Under the pieces are notes generated by a model, which was not told the DNA's origin, ran no database searches, and worked only from the letters and a program-made list of their open reading frames with translations. The translations under genes and the position numbers were made by a program. DNA of 64,000 nt from Saposhnikovia divaricata (lineage: Eukaryota > Streptophyta > Magnoliopsida > Apiales > Apiaceae): positions 162,080,546 through 162,144,545 of the forward strand of contig CM071600.1 of NCBI GenBank assembly GCA_036435485.1. The letters are read 5' to 3'. Below, in pieces: positions 25,214 to 38,163 of the stretch; positions within the stretch are counted from its first letter, which is position 1; every line of letters starts with the position of its first letter.

Positions 25214-28051
25214 TACCACCTGATAGGGTAATTGAGTTTGCCATCGAATTAGCCCCGGGGACGGCGCCGGTTTCGAAGGCCCCGTACCGACTAGCCCCAG
25301 TAGAAATGAAGGAGCTAGCTGAACAATTACAGGAATTGTTGGATAAGGGCATGATAAGGCCCAGTGTGTCGCCTTGGGGCGCACCAGTGTTGTTTGTTAA
25401 GAAAAAGGATGGAAGTATGAGGTTATGCATCGACTACAGAGAATTGAACAAGCTAACCATAAAGAATAAGTATCCATTGCCCAGGATAGACGATTTGTTT
25501 GACCAGCTAAGAGGAGCTGAATACTTCTCTAAGATTGATTTGAGAACGGGATATCACCAACTGAAGATCAAACCTGAAGATATCCCGAAGACTGCATTCC
25601 GCACCAGATATGGACATTATGAGTTCTTAGTTATGTCATTTGGATTGACTAACGCCCCAGCAGCCTTCATGGACCTAATGAATATAGTGTTCAAGGAATA
25701 TTTGGACAAATTCGTGATAGTTTTCATTGATGATATTCTCATCTACTCAAAGACAGAGGCAGAACACGCTGAACATTTAAGGATAACCTTAGAAATACTC
25801 AGGAAGGAGCAGTTATATGCCAAGTTCTCCAAGTGTGAGTTTTGGAAAAATGAGGTACATTCTTAGGGCACGTGATCAATAGAGAAGGAGTGTTGGTTGA
25901 CCCCTCCAAGATAGAAGCAGTTTCAAACTGGGAATGGCCAACTACTCCAACCGAGGTGAGGAGTTTCATTGGACTGGCCGGATATTACAGGAGATTTGTC
26001 CAAGACTTTGCGAAAATCGCAGCTCCATTAACTCGACTTACCCGTAAAACCGAGAAATTTGAATGGACTGAGAAATGCGAGAAGAGTTTCCAAGAGTTAA
26101 AGAAGAGGCTGGTGACAGCCCCAGTGCTGGCATTACCTGATGGAAAAGGAGATTTCGTGATTTACAGTGATGCTTCGCATAAAGGACTGGGATGCGTGCT
26201 TATGCAGCACGGCAAGGTAATAGCGTATGCGTCTAGGCAATTGAAGGATTATGAAATCTGATATCCCACGCATGATCTAGAACTAGCAGCCATAGTCTTC
26301 GCTTTAAAGATTTGGAGACACTACCTGTATGGGGGAAAATGCGAGATTTACACAGACCATAAGAGCCTCAAATACATTTTCACTCAGAAAGAGCTTAACA
26401 TGCGCTAGAGGAGATGGTTAGAGTTAATCAAGGATTTCGACTGTGAAATTTACTATCACCCGGGCAAAGCCAATGTGGTGGCTGACGCCCTTAGTAGGAA
26501 AGAGAAGCTCAAGATGATAACTTCAGAGAAAGAGCTAGTGAAAGATTTTGAGAAGTTGGAAATCGAGGTTAAGTTACCTGGAGAGGGCCAAGAAAAGTTT
26601 ATGGAAATTAGAATCCAACCTCCATTACTAGAAAAGATTAGACTGTGCCAGGAGCGGATGATGGAGGAAGAAAAGAACTCCACAGAAGAGCTAATGACCG
26701 GGGAGGAAATTAAGTGCGAAAGAGACAAGGAAGGGATCATGAGGTACACATACAGGATATGGATCCCAAATGTTCAGGAACTCAAGAATGAGATTTTAAA
26801 TGAGGCACACAACTCAAGATACTCAGTACACCCCGGTAGCACCAAAATGTATAGGGATTTGAAGGAGTATTACTGGTGGCCCAATATGAAAAAGGACGTA
26901 GCAGAGTGGGTAAGCAGATGCTTGACCTGCCAACGAGTGAAGGCAGAGCACCAGAAACCCAGCGGACTTCTACATCCCTTAGAGATTCCAGAATGGAAAT
27001 GGGAACACATAGCCATGGATTTCGTAGTAGGTTTACCAAGGACCAAGGCTAATCATGACGCCATATGGGTAATTGTAGATCGACTGACGAAATCGGCTCA
27101 CTTTCTCCCGATCAACGAAAGGTACACGGTCGACAGACTAGTGGACATCTACTTAAAAGAGATAGTGGCGCGACATGGAGTCCCAGTCGCAATAGTATCC
27201 GATCGAGATCCTAGATTTAACTCCAGGTTTTGGAGAAGTTTTCAAGAATGTGTAGGGACCCGGCTGAACATGAGCACAGCCTACCACCCCCAGACAGATG
27301 GGCAAAGTGAAACCAAACGCTAGAGGATATGTTGAGAGTCTGCGCAATAGACTTCAAGGGAAATTGGGATGATCACTTGCCATTGGTTGAGTTCTCCTAC
27401 AATAACAGTTATCATTCAAGCATTGGGATGCCACCTTATGAGGCCCTTTATGGAAGAAAATGTCGATCTCCCTTGTATTGGGATGAAGTTGGAGAGCGAA
27501 AGATGCTCGGGCCCGAAGTGGTCCAACGAACTAAAGATGCAGTAGATCTAATCAGGGGACGGTTGGTAGCAGCCCAGGATCGACAAAAGAAATATGCCGA
27601 CTTAGCTCGGAAAGGCAAGGAATACGAAGTAGGGGACCTAGTGTTCTTGAAAGTGTCACCTTGGAAAGGTTTAATGAGATTTGGGAAGAAAGGAAAGTTG
27701 AGTCCCAGATACATTGGACCATTTGAGATCTTGAGACGGATTGGGGAACTAGCTTATGAGCTCGCATTGCCCCCGAATCTACAGCAGGTGCACAATGTGT
27801 TCCATGTTTCGGTGCTGAGGAAGTATAATCCGGATGCTAAGCATATTGTAGAGTATGAGCAAGTGGACATGCAACCAGACCTGACCTATGTGGAGCAACC
27901 TGTGGAAATCATAGACCGGAAAGAGCAAGTGCTCCGAAACAAGGTCATTCAGCTAGTCAGAGTTTTGTGGCAGAACCACAATGTAGAAGAATCCACCTGG
28001 GAAATTGAAAGCGCAATGCAAGAGAAGTACCCCCACTTGTTTTCAAACTGA
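25209..28051 (+). pseudogene. pol: gypsy-1 pol: RT, RNase H, integrase and chromodomain, broken
   Basis: RT (about 25306-25856) has the fingers motif YRELNKLTIKNKYPLPRIDD and a catalytic FIDD box. RNase H (about 26130-26510) keeps SDAS, DLEL, TDHKSL and ADAL. Integrase has an HHCC zinc domain (H and H near 26808-26832, CLTC near 26922-26933) and catalytic Asp residues in MDF and SDRD. A chromodomain-like tail (about 27890-28048) would direct insertion into particular chromatin. Breaks seen: a one-base loss near 25857, TGA at 26259-26261, TAG near 26406 and a deletion near 27315 just after the third catalytic residue. The stop codons fit C-to-T changes in Arg and Gln codons. Confidence 0.92.
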
Positions 28052-28068
28052 TTCTGGGAAGGAATTCT

Positions 28069-28084
28069 TTTAAGGAGGGGAGAC
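28069..28084 (+). other. gypsy-1 polypurine tract
   Basis: TTTAAGGAGGGGAGAC directly precedes the 3' LTR start TGTAAGAACCC and follows the pol stop by 17 bases. Confidence 0.88.
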
Positions 28085-28806
28085 TGTAAGAACCCAGATT
28101 TTGGGTGGAATTAAAACTTTTATGTATTTAATGATGTAAGAATGAATAGTGGATACGGCTACAATGTAATAATTGATATTTGGGAAAGAATGAATGGAAT
28201 TCGACTTTATTATGTTTATGTCTTGAAGAATGCTAAAGGGTGACAACATAGGTAAGAATAATCTATCTTCTAAGGGAATAAGATATGGCAACTTCAAGCA
28301 AGAGAATACTTTCATGTCATCCAGATCGATAACGATTAATCCAGTAGTTCCGTAAAAAGGTTAAGGAACGATCGAAAGAGAATACGGACAATTATACAAC
28401 CCTAAGAGAACAAGTAAGAATACAGAATGAATAGTGTTTTGGTGGGATAATAATATGAGACGACTATATATAGAAGTATTCGGAACGGATTTCCGAGTTC
28501 GTATTAGTGATCCAGGGGGAAAATAAGTGTATGTAAAAGCTGTCGGATTCTGAAAAACCGCACTTTTATTTTCTCCGAGAGTTCCCTGGACACTGATAGC
28601 CTTAAGTATTTAACGAATGGATTTAAGGAATAAAAATTGGAAAGTTAGAATGAAAGATGGAGAATGAAAGTATTAATATTAAAGAGGATTCCCGGTAAAC
28701 CCTAATTAGAAATCCGTGAAATATTCCCAGGAACGATCAATCAAAACGGGTAATAACCGGACACAGAAACAAGCAGAGGGAGCAAGAGTCTTGTGCAAGC
28801 TACTAG

Positions 28807-28814
28807 TATAAATA
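28807..28814 (+). promoter_or_regulatory. candidate TATA box of the gypsy-1 LTR
   Basis: TATAAATA lies about 330 bases upstream of the strong donor at 29141. A second TATA-like run is at 28465-28472. The true start site cannot be decided from sequence. Confidence 0.4.
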
Positions 28815-29136
28815 TCTAGTAACTAAACTAGAAGCAAGGAACTAGCACCTTAGAGGAAGAACTAAGTGCTTAGCAAGGTAACTACCTAGTTAAGCTCTAA
28901 ACCACCATAAAACCAACACATGTCTTGCCATTTCATCATCCAACACCTCATCACTTTAATAAAGTGACTTTTGCAAGATATTATGTTGTAAGTGGATGAG
29001 AGTGGATGAGATTAAAACACAAAAATCAAAAGAAACCAAGCAACTCTTCTCCCCCCCTTGCAAAAACCATTCGGCCTTACCCCTTAATTCAAAATCCAAA
29101 CTAAACCTTCCCACCATTGTTTGTTCTTGGAATTTT

Positions 29137-29146
29137 TAAGGTGAGA
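29137..29146 (+). other. candidate 5' splice site in the gypsy-1 LTR
   Basis: TTAAG|GTGAGA is a near-consensus donor. The aligned place in the gypsy-3 LTR (57989) is TTATG|GTAAGT, also a near-perfect donor although the surrounding bases differ. Paired with the acceptor at 32218, it defines a predicted LTR intron of about 3.1 kb. Confidence 0.45.
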
Positions 29147-30584
29147 CTTATATTTCATAAAACTTATCTCCTCAAAATCTTAGCACCAAACTCCTTTGTT
29201 TCCATTTTCAAAAAAATCAAACAAGAGGAGGGTGAATAGTGTTCATCATGTACTAACTTTGTTTTCTTGATTTTTCATGGTTGATCTAGCAAGCATAATC
29301 ACTACTAAGGACCATACAAGGCTTAGTAAGGCTATATCACTATCTAAGGAAGGTATAAAGCTCTTGAAACCCTAACCCTTGTTTGAGATTTAAGTATGTT
29401 TATGATAGATATAGCTTAGTTATGGTTATGTTAAGATTATAAGCATGATTATGTATGGATCTTGGATAAATGATGTAAATAGCTAGATGAACAGAAAGGC
29501 ATTGCTTGGCCTCAGTTCATGTATATAAGTCATGTATATGTTGTTTGGGTTGGATACTATGTGTATGGGAAGATTCGAAATTGGTAGATATTCGATTTAC
29601 AGCCGTTATAATGCCCGATTTTACAATACCATGTTTTGTATGCCATTTTCCATGTCAAACCCCTACTGTCCAGAGACCTTATCTGCCATGATAGGATAGG
29701 TAATGTTCTAAGCTTCGTTTTGATATAAAGATCACGTGAAACAGACTTACGGTTTAGGATTTATGACCAAATTACTAAAAGTAGTTCGAATCCGTAAACG
29801 AAAGTTCGTAACTGAAATTGAACCCTCGTAAACTATGTAACGTCATGGCAAATCTTGGTAAATAAATACTAGGGGTAAGAAGGAAGGTGTGAAAGAAAAC
29901 CGTATGTCAAAAAGAGCATTTTTCGATTTATTAAAAATGTTCGAGTCGAGGTTAAACGCGAACGAACCCCTAAAAGACGACTCTTTTATAACTTCGGTAA
30001 AACACTTAGAAAACGGACGATAAAACTCGGAGTATAATATTGGTTCGTAACGATCAACCTTAGAACTCATATGACTTAAGTATGTCCCAAGTATGAGTAC
30101 AATGACATGTCGTATTAACGAACGAATGTCGGGTCGGATCAGTGATAAAAAGTAATCCACTAAAAGGGGTATAACGAGATAACTCGAGAACGTGTTTCGA
30201 TTTAAGTATAACTTAACTTTTAATATGTTAAGTGATTAATCCCGAATGCCTTGGCTATTTATAGATCACCAAGCTGAACCAGGACCCGCTACCACTACCC
30301 CTTACCGTACTCGACTACCAGGCAAGTTTCAATTCCCTTCTTTTAGGCTGTTGTTGTGATTGAATAAATATTTATATATGTTTTCTGATATACATATGCC
30401 ATAACATGCATGCCTGCTTTCAAGTTATATCATTATGCTTGTTCCCTAATTGTTATTGGCTTATAAATTAGATAGCTATCGTATCAGTTATAAGCCAGTT
30501 ATTGTAAGACCCTCATAGAAGGGCATATACATCTTATTCATCATTATAGACCGGGAGTCAATATTTCTTGATACATCAAGATTA

Positions 30585-31320
30585 CCTCGGAGGAAAATAT
30601 TTAAGTAAATATTTTCCATTATTCGGGCGACGAATATTATTTGAATATTCGTTCGAGACTAGTTATTTTAACGATCCTTACTTCAAATAATTATTTGAAT
30701 GTAACTATTCAACGAATAATATTTCTCAATATTCATTCAGAGTAGAATGGATTATCGATTATTATTTCGAATATTCTTCTAAAGATGAGACTACTAAATG
30801 AATATTATTTGGATATTCATTTAGAATATTATTTTATTAAATAAATATTACTTTTGAAAATTCATTTAAGATATTAAGTACTTGATGAATATTATCTTCA
30901 ATATTCATCTGAAGCTTGATTTAATTATCAAATATTATATCAAATATTCCTTTAAAGCTTGGATTACTAAATGAATATTACTTGATATTCATTTAGAATA
31001 TTATTCATTAAATGAATATTACTTTATATTCAATTAAATTCCTAATTAATTATGAATATTATTTTGAATATTCATCTAGGGTTCTATTTAATCATCGAAT
31101 ATTATTTTAAATATTTTAAATATTCCTTTCAGGACTTATTAAGTAATGAATATTATTTTGAATATTCATTTGATTATTTAATTATGCAATAAATATTCTC
31201 TCGATATTTTTTCAAGAATTATTTGGGAAATACTCTGATATAAGATATTCTTTCATATTCCTAAATGATCTGTAAAATATTTTAATTCAATAAATATTCT
31301 CTGAATATTTATTCCATACT
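30585..31320 (+). repeat. AT-rich array of GAATATTC-type palindromic repeats in the gypsy-1 LTR
   Basis: The motif AATGAATATTATTTGAATATTCATT and variants recur roughly every 50-70 bases, each with the palindromic core GAATATTC. The gypsy-3 LTR has a similar array at about 59400-60010 in the same relative position. The block lies inside the predicted LTR intron. Confidence 0.75.
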
Positions 31321-32266
31321 TAGAATAACCTCGATAAGGTTTATCTTCTTCGATTATTACAGAAAATGTCTCGGAGTCATATTATTATTAATCTTATATC
31401 AAGAAAGGTTCTCAGACATCATTCTTCTTTGAGTCTATCTCCTTAATAATAAGGGAACCTTACTTGGAAAATGTTATTTATCTTGTCGACTTCCCGGTCA
31501 TAAAGTATTCCCTTCACCCGCAACTCGGGTGCTGTTGACTTATTAAGTCGTTGCTTACCTTCTCATCTTTCGAGGGGTAAGATTACTGGAACAAGTTGAT
31601 ATCCGTTACCAAGTAATAGCTTGGGAGTTATTGGTAAATTTTCCTTTCCAACTAGATACGACTACTTTGTGGAGTCTTATCAACAAGTATTATACTTGGG
31701 GAAAGGGGGACGAACGTTACATTCAGAATCATGAATTCTATTTGAACTAGGAGTCGTGTAAGAGGCCGAGTAGCGCCGGTCCATCCCCTTTTGCCCAACC
31801 GTTGGCCGGGGAGAGCTAGCAAGGCGGTATACAAGTAAAGCCGTCAGTTCTTCCTTCTACCGGTAGTAAATCTAAATTGAGCTGTACGATCTCGACTCAT
31901 CATCAAGATTGGAACAGCGGGCGCGGTGAATACTCCATCATTGGTTCATCATCCAAATTTATTTATTTCCTGCAACATGATTACTTTTGGCAGAGTTGGA
32001 AAAGTGTCGTAACTGGAATTGCAACCTTTTTCTTGCAAGTTCCTCTTCTTAATAACAATAAGAATATCTCGCTTACTTTGATGTAGCAGATATTTCTTCA
32101 AACAAATACTTTCAGTTACCTTGTAACTTCATCATTCATATTATACTGGCATCATTTCCGTAAATGCATGGCATATGATTTGAAAGATAGCTTTGAACTG
32201 TTTTAAATTATCGTTCAGTTATATATTTGTTGGTGGGCTTTCGCTCACCCTTTCTTTGTTTACATT

Positions 32267-32383
32267 ATGTCACAACAACAGCTTGGACAGATGGCTCGCG
32301 TCAGGCGCACTCGGCGCAAGCAGGTTACCCGACCCACCGGACTACCCGCTGAGATGCTAGCCGCCATTGCTGAGGTAGCATAG
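32267..32383 (+). CDS. short basic ORF at the end of the gypsy-1 LTR (38 codons)
   Basis: The ORF starts MSQQQLG and contains the basic run ARVRRTRRKQ. It follows a TTCAG acceptor at 32218 by 48 bases. The gypsy-3 LTR has the same ORF at 60990-61106, with at least six synonymous third-position differences as well as replacements, which suggests protein-level constraint. It ends IAE|VA-stop, where GAG|GTAGCA can act as a donor (GT at 32375-32376) in phase 0. In the 5' LTR this would be the first coding exon of the leader gene. In this 3' LTR it has no downstream partner. Function unknown. The basic run could bind nucleic acid or act as a nuclear signal. Confidence 0.5.
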   Translation: MSQQQLGQMARVRRTRRKQVTRPTGLPAEMLAAIAEVA

Positions 32384-32675
32384 TTAGACAGCTTTTGTTT
32401 CCTGTTTAACTATATGTATAATTAATGTAATTAACGGCAAAACTCTTAAACCTATGATGTTATCCTTTTGGGATTGTAATAACTTTTATTCGTAACCCTT
32501 TAATGTAAGACTTATTTCAATTTCATCTCTGGGACTATAACTGTTGTGTGTGTGAGTGGTATTTATTGTGGGGTCACAGCATGTGATTTATTTATTGTGG
32601 ACTCAAGTCAAGTATTATGAATGGATGTAAGACCGTAACCACTAGATCCCTGACCCCGGATCTGGGGGTGTTACA

Positions 32676-32995
32676 AACCGCATAGTTTTAGGTGAGAAGA
32701 AAACAAAGAGCATATCATATTTTGCATTAGGTTTTCTTGTAAACACTAAGACTTTGTAACCCGCAGCTATGTAGTAATACGCAGAGTATTTTCTTCAAAT
32801 ACAACCATCAGGTGGACCGAACAAACCCACTTGAGATTTTTATATTTTATGTTGCATATGTCTTAGATAAATTGTTTACCTCGTTTACTCTTTGTTCTTA
32901 TAACACTCTACCTTAAGAACTTCAAAACGAAATTTGACAAGATTGTATTCAACCCCTCCTTCTATAATCTCGTGCTGCAAATCTGGGAAATAACA
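32676..32995 (+). repeat. copia-1 5' LTR, 3' part
   Basis: The segment ends ATTCAACCCCTCC...GGGAAATAACA, the typical tail of plant copia LTRs, and is followed by the PBS. Copia-2 shows a related motif next to its own LTR terminus. Its upstream border is the gypsy-1 LTR end. Confidence 0.65.
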
Positions 32996-32997
32996 AT

Positions 32998-33009
32998 TTG
33001 TATCAAAGC
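32998..33009 (+). other. copia-1 primer binding site, degenerate
   Basis: TTGTATCAAAGC differs at two positions from TGGTATCAGAGC and sits two bases after the LTR end. Confidence 0.65.
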
Positions 33010-33046
33010 AAGCTTCTAACAAACAAGAAGTTTTAAGATAAACACC

Positions 33047-34208
33047 ATGGGAAAGAAGGACACGGGCGTGAAGATTCCAATGCTTGATAAAGACAATTAA
33101 TTTCATTGGAAAGTAAAGATGCATCTACATCTCTTGTCCATCGATGAAGGCTATGTAAACTGCATAGAAAAAGGACCTCATGTTCCTTTGAAGGCTAACA
33201 CTACAGTTGGAGATACAGCTGGAACTGCAGCTATTGGAAGGTCTGTTCCCAAACTGCCAGCAGAATTCACAGAGGCAGACTTAGAAGAAGTCCACAAGGA
33301 CAAGAAGACCATGTACATACTGTTTAATGGTATTGATCAAGACATGTTCGATAATGTCATAAACTGCACCACTACCAAGCAAGTGTGGGACAATATTCGA
33401 ACACTCTGTGAAGGGACTGAGCAAGTAAGAGAGAACAAGAAACAACTCCTCATATAACAATATGAACATTTTCACTTCAATTCTGGTGAAAATGTAATTG
33501 ATATATTTAGTAGGTTTCAGATACTACTAAATGGATTAAAGTTGTATGGGAGAGTATATGAAACCAAAGATTTCATCTTAAAATTTCTAAGGTCTTTACC
33601 CAAAGAATGGAAGCCAGTGGCAGTCTCATTGAGGAATTCTCAAGACTACAAAGATTTCACACTTGAGAGACTGTATGGAATATTAAAAACCTATGAGCTC
33701 GAGTTGCAACAAGATGAGGATGTTGAGAAGAGCAAGAAGAAGGGTGGAAGTGTAGCTTTTGTGGCCAATGTTCCAACTAGCCAAGATGGAGAGAAGATGA
33801 AGAATGTAGAAGCCACAACAAGTCAAAGAACTTGTGAAGGTGGAGCTGGAACTAGATGAGGCAAAGGCAAGATGATTGAAGAACTTGATGCATTAAGTGA
33901 GGATGAATCTGAAAATCTAGATGAATATTTGGCATTCCTGTCAAAGAGATTTTCAAAGGTAAGATTCAAGAAGAATCCAGCAGGAGCTGGGCAATTCAAG
34001 AAAAGCTACCAATCCAACAAGGATGTGGTTGAGAGATCAAAGATCAAATGCTTTAGCTGTGGAATTGCTGGTCACTTTACCAATGAATGCAGAAAGTCCA
34101 AAGCTGAGAAAAGAAAAGAAATAGCTTAAAGCTGTAGACTACAAAAAGAAGTATTTTGATCTTCTCATGCAAAAGGAAAGAGCATTCGTGTCAAGAGATG
34201 ATGATTGG
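33047..34208 (+). pseudogene. gag: copia-1 gag, broken and truncated
   Basis: From ATG 33047 one frame runs to 34129 with three in-frame stops (near 33098, 33455 and 33857). The first replaces a conserved aromatic residue in the N-terminal gag motif, and the second and third fit Gln and Arg codons changed by C-to-T. A one-base shift near 34127 then leads on to the edge of the gypsy-2 insertion. The gag core aligns with the copia-2 gag (conserved CEGTxxVRxNxxxLLIxQYE). A CCHC zinc knuckle, CFSCGIAGHFTNEC, lies near 34050-34092. This is UBN2-type gag as found in Sirevirus-like copia elements. It would have encoded the particle protein. Confidence 0.88.
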
Positions 34209-34775
34209 TATAACGACCTAGAATTTTTCGTGATTTCTAAATGTGTATTTAATTGCTAAATGTGAAAATTATGTGAAATATATGATGAGTATATTTTGAT
34301 GAAGTCAAGTTATGTGTGAAAACATGATTATGTGGTTATATGACGATTGGTATATGTCGTATATGCTCGTGGAATTTTATTTAATGCATTTTCAATCTTT
34401 TAAAAATCATATAAAATCATTGGATTTGATTTAAATCATGAAATCTTTTGCATTATCATCTTTGTGATATTAGAAAGTTATAAAAATTAGTGTGGATATT
34501 TAATTGTTTGTTTTGGTATTTTAAAATGATTTAAAAAGGCATTATTTCTTTTAAAGAGCCTTTATTTCAAAAATTCATAGAAAATTCATTTATGACTCAA
34601 ATATTATTTTAAAAATATAGGGAGCATTTTAATTTCATAAACTTTATTTTAAAATTTCAAAAATTATTTTTCTTCTAATTTCCTTATTTATTTTGATTTT
34701 TAAATGATTAAATTCTGTTTTTAAAAGAAAAGTAGAATTTCAGCATTTATTAAATTACGAAATTACCCCTGCTTC

Positions 34776-34783
34776 TATATAAA
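34776..34783 (+). promoter_or_regulatory. TATA box of the gypsy-2 5' LTR
   Basis: TATATAAA is followed by a CT-rich stretch typical of plant start sites. It is conserved in the 3' LTR at 56732-56739. Transcription would start near 34806. Confidence 0.65.
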
Positions 34784-34949
34784 CATCACCCACCCCATTT
34801 CTTTCTCTCTGCTCGCGAGTTCATCAGCTGGGTACTCTCTCTTCTTCACCCTTTTCATTTTCTTTCGATTCTTAAGCTAAAATCATGTGTATATCTTCGT
34901 TTTAATATTCCATATCATGTTTTTAAATTGTTTTTTGATTTGTTATAGT

Positions 34950-34959
34950 TTTGGTGAGT
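34950..34959 (+). other. candidate 5' splice site in the gypsy-2 LTR
   Basis: TTTTG|GTGAGT is a near-consensus donor about 150 bases after the predicted start site and is kept in the 3' LTR copy. With the acceptor at 38150 it would remove about 3.2 kb of LTR and bring the cap close to the short ORF. Confidence 0.45.
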
Positions 34960-37900
34960 TGTATGTATTTATATATTCGACCGTATGTATGTATTTGTTG
35001 TATAATCTGCATGCAAGCCTCAAGGGCTACTGATATGATGAGTACATGATACTATGATGCTAATCGTGAATAAAAATCAAGTTTTTGTATGGTTTTAAGT
35101 TGTTTTTGGACCTTCGAACAAAACCCTCAACGGCGGCCATGGAATTTCCGGCAAGGGCTGACCGGTGGTGGTGGATCGTTGGTCCTACATTGTTCTTGAG
35201 TCTTCATAAGTGTTATTTGATGCATAAAAGTGATTGCATGTAAGAGTTTTGCATTTTTTTAAATTTTTCAAAATTATATATATAAATATATAAAATTGTA
35301 TGTTCCTTTTTGATGATTGAGAGTTGCTATTGATGATTTCATGTTAAATGATAGTTAATTAAATCTTATGTATGATCTTCCCGATTCTTATTAATGTATT
35401 TCGAATTTATATATATATAATCATGAATTATTCGAATTTTGATAGCAATTAAAAGTTAATTTGTTGAATAAATGATTAATGCTAATTTGTTAATGTATAA
35501 CTATAATTTTCAGTAGTATTATGGGTTAAGATTCGAATTGTGATTTAAAGATATAAATCATATGGTTTTAGTGATTAATTCGAATTTTGTGATTATAAAA
35601 TAATCACTTAACAATTATTATTTAATTAATTTTTCTTAATATATATAAAAATATGAAAAGAGATTACTATTTTGGGATGGGACCGAGAGAGCTGTATTTC
35701 ACGGAGCATCAAGATTCAAGCCAGCATTAAACCTAAAGCAAATCTAATAAACTGCTTATATAGCCTTTAGAGATGAAATATAAAGTATGAGTAAAAAAAT
35801 TTGCTCCGACAATAAATTAAGAGCTTTTCTTTCTCGCTTATATTTAAGGAAACTTGAGCCATCTTTAAAATCATTTTAATAACAAAATATTTATTTCTCT
35901 TCAATTCTTACTTTCTTTTAATAACATGAAAGTACGTAAAATTCTAATTTACTATTATGATAATAATAAGGAGTTTATATAAGAAATATCATAATTTATA
36001 ATATCTTAAATCACTAAAAAATTCATATTTTATAACATTTATAACGAACCCACAAGAAGAAAGAGACATTGTTGCTGCCAATATAGTTGTTGAATAATAA
36101 CTACTCATCACGTTGCATCATGCCCGGGAGAGCACGGATCGGATTAGATCGATTTTATGGTAGAACTTAATTGAAACCGAAACTCTTCAGGTTTTAAAAT
36201 TTAAAACCGAAATCATTTGATCTTTTAGTGAATACGATTTAGTGATTTATTCGAATTTTGTGATTATAAAATAAATAATTCAAAATTGATTTATATGTAA
36301 TAAGTGTTAAGTGATTTTGTGAATTATTTGGGCATGAAAGTGCAATTTTAATTGATTACTAGTAAGGTTGTTAATTGCTAATGCTAGTTTTCTAATTTCG
36401 GATTGTATGGTAATGTTAAAAATATAGTACATGTGATGAATAGTATGATTGTTATGATATATATAATCCATTGGGAAGTGTAGGTGGATTTATAATCCAT
36501 TGGATAATTATGGTTGTGTTTGAGTCGGTTATGTTCCGACGGGCTAGTCCTATAAACAGAGGAGATGCTGCCCGATTTTCGTTAAGAATTATAAGTCATA
36601 AAATCTATAGTGTAAAGATATAAGCTGATTCAAGTTAAATTGGTATTGTGTGTTATGTGCTTAAGTGACTTATGTGATTACATGCTATGGATGTTATATG
36701 CTTATCTGGTAGTAGTAAGTATTCGGTGTGTATGTCTGATGTGAGATATATAAGTTAAGTGATAACGCGTTATAAGAATCGTTTGGGTAGATTAGGACGG
36801 AATGTATTAGAAGTATAGTATTTTAAAGTAGTGATATGGTTTATGTAGATAAGAAGGGCGTAGGGCCTAGCGATAAAGGAAAGGCTAAGGACGAGTACCA
36901 GTGACTGAGCTGTTAGCTACTGCATTCTACCGGAGGCAAGTAACTCTGTCTTTTCTTGAAGTTTACATTTCTGAATTGAAATATCCTGTTGATTCAAGCA
37001 TGCCTATCTTATACCATGTTAATCATAAATCTTGCTTAACCTACCTATTCATGTAACCAGAATTCTGTCCACAACTGTTTCACAAATTTTAAACCCTAAA
37101 ACATCATAATTCTTTTTAATTGCTTCTTGACCATATATGTCAAATAGCTTGCTATTATAAACCCATATTTCTGCTATTTGACCTATGGCCGTGTCCAGTT
37201 TAACCTATGTTGTCCCTAAAATTTTATAAACTTCTTTATAACCTAACCACTGATTTAAAAAGTTACTTATCCATAATACTATACTTTAAACTTGAAATTT
37301 GATCAACTGCCTTGATGCCTTTGAGTCTATATCTTCTTGATTCAGACTTGTATCCCTATTTCATTGATATTAGAGAACTTAGTCAAACCCCTTGACTTTT
37401 ATCATTGCAAATCAAAATGAGCTGTTTTCTTAAAATACTTTGAAGTTTCTTAGACTCGACTGATTTGTTATCAGAGAGTCGAAGGTACTTCGAAGTAAAG
37501 GTTTTCGAAAAGATTAAGTATTAAAATGTTTTATGGAGTTAAAAAGAGTTTTTGCAAAGCTTAATGTTTTAAAATGAGATTTTTAATAAAATGTTAGGAA
37601 CTCCGTCTAAATGCTTTCCATGGATTCCTGATGATTTGAGAGACGGGGCGAATGGGTAATGCTGGTTCCGTCGGTTTGTGTATGTATTAGTGTAGTTCTA
37701 GTTTGTCCAGTTCAACACATTTATAGGCCAATGTGTTGCCTCTTGGGAACCCAAGCTATCCTAATGAGAGGATTGATATCTAGAGGGACTCTGTGTCCGG
37801 TATGGGGACTTTATGGGCTGATCACCCGTATTGTCTGTTATGAAGTAAAAACCTCCAATCAGTTTTTTAAAATGATGATTACTTTTAATTTACAGTGAAA

Positions 37901-38163
37901 TGAAATTGGGTTACCGATTGAAATGTCAATTACTTTGCACAGTTTTGAAATATCTATTGCTATCTTGATCATCAGTTGATACCCTGTCATTACTAAATAC
38001 CAGTATTGCTTATACTACTTCTAGCATATTTATGTCATATCTTGAATTACTGTCATCTTCTGCGATACCCTGTTATACTGTTTTCAGTTGAGATCTTTAG
38101 TTACTTGCTGAGCGTTGGCTCATTATTGTTTTGTCTAATCCTTTTGACAGTAATCTAAGAATC

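Larger units (their letters stand above)
10828..32675 (+). mobile_element. gypsy-1: Ty3/gypsy chromovirus, split by two LARDs
   Basis: A plus-strand chromovirus whose 5' LTR and gag start lie left of the window. Visible parts are gag-protease (10828-12333), RT, RNase H, integrase and chromodomain (25209-28051), a polypurine tract and the 3' LTR (28085-32675). LARD-A interrupts it at 12334-25208. Domain order RT, RNase H, integrase, chromodomain places it in the chromoviruses. LTRs above 4 kb recall the Tekay/Del lineage, but lineage needs a tree. It appears to have inserted into the 5' LTR of copia-1, because copia LTR sequence follows its right end. Confidence 0.9.
28085..32675 (+). repeat. 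gypsy-1 3' LTR (4,591 bp)
   Basis: It runs from TGTAAGAACCC to GGGGTGTTACA and is homologous over its length to the gypsy-3 5' LTR (56976-61407). Shared landmarks in order: a promoter region, a strong splice donor after a run of about 300 bases, an AT-rich array of GAATATTC-centred repeats, a TTCAG acceptor, and a short ORF close to the end. Frames such as 29506-29691 and 31877-32086 are not kept in gypsy-3 and look accidental. Confidence 0.9.
32676..34208 (+). mobile_element. copia-1: fragment of an old Ty1/copia element (5' LTR end, PBS, gag)
   Basis: It lies between gypsy-1 and gypsy-2. Its LTR start lies beyond gypsy-1, outside the window, and its pol would continue beyond gypsy-2. The parts present are the last 320 bases of a 5' LTR, a degenerate PBS and most of gag. 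Both neighbours appear to have inserted into it, so it is the oldest layer here. Confidence 0.75.

Noticed and set aside
37659..37898. 79-codon hydrophobic frame in the gypsy-2 LTR
   Set aside because: It lies in a region aligning with non-coding LARD LTR sequence and has no conserved counterpart.
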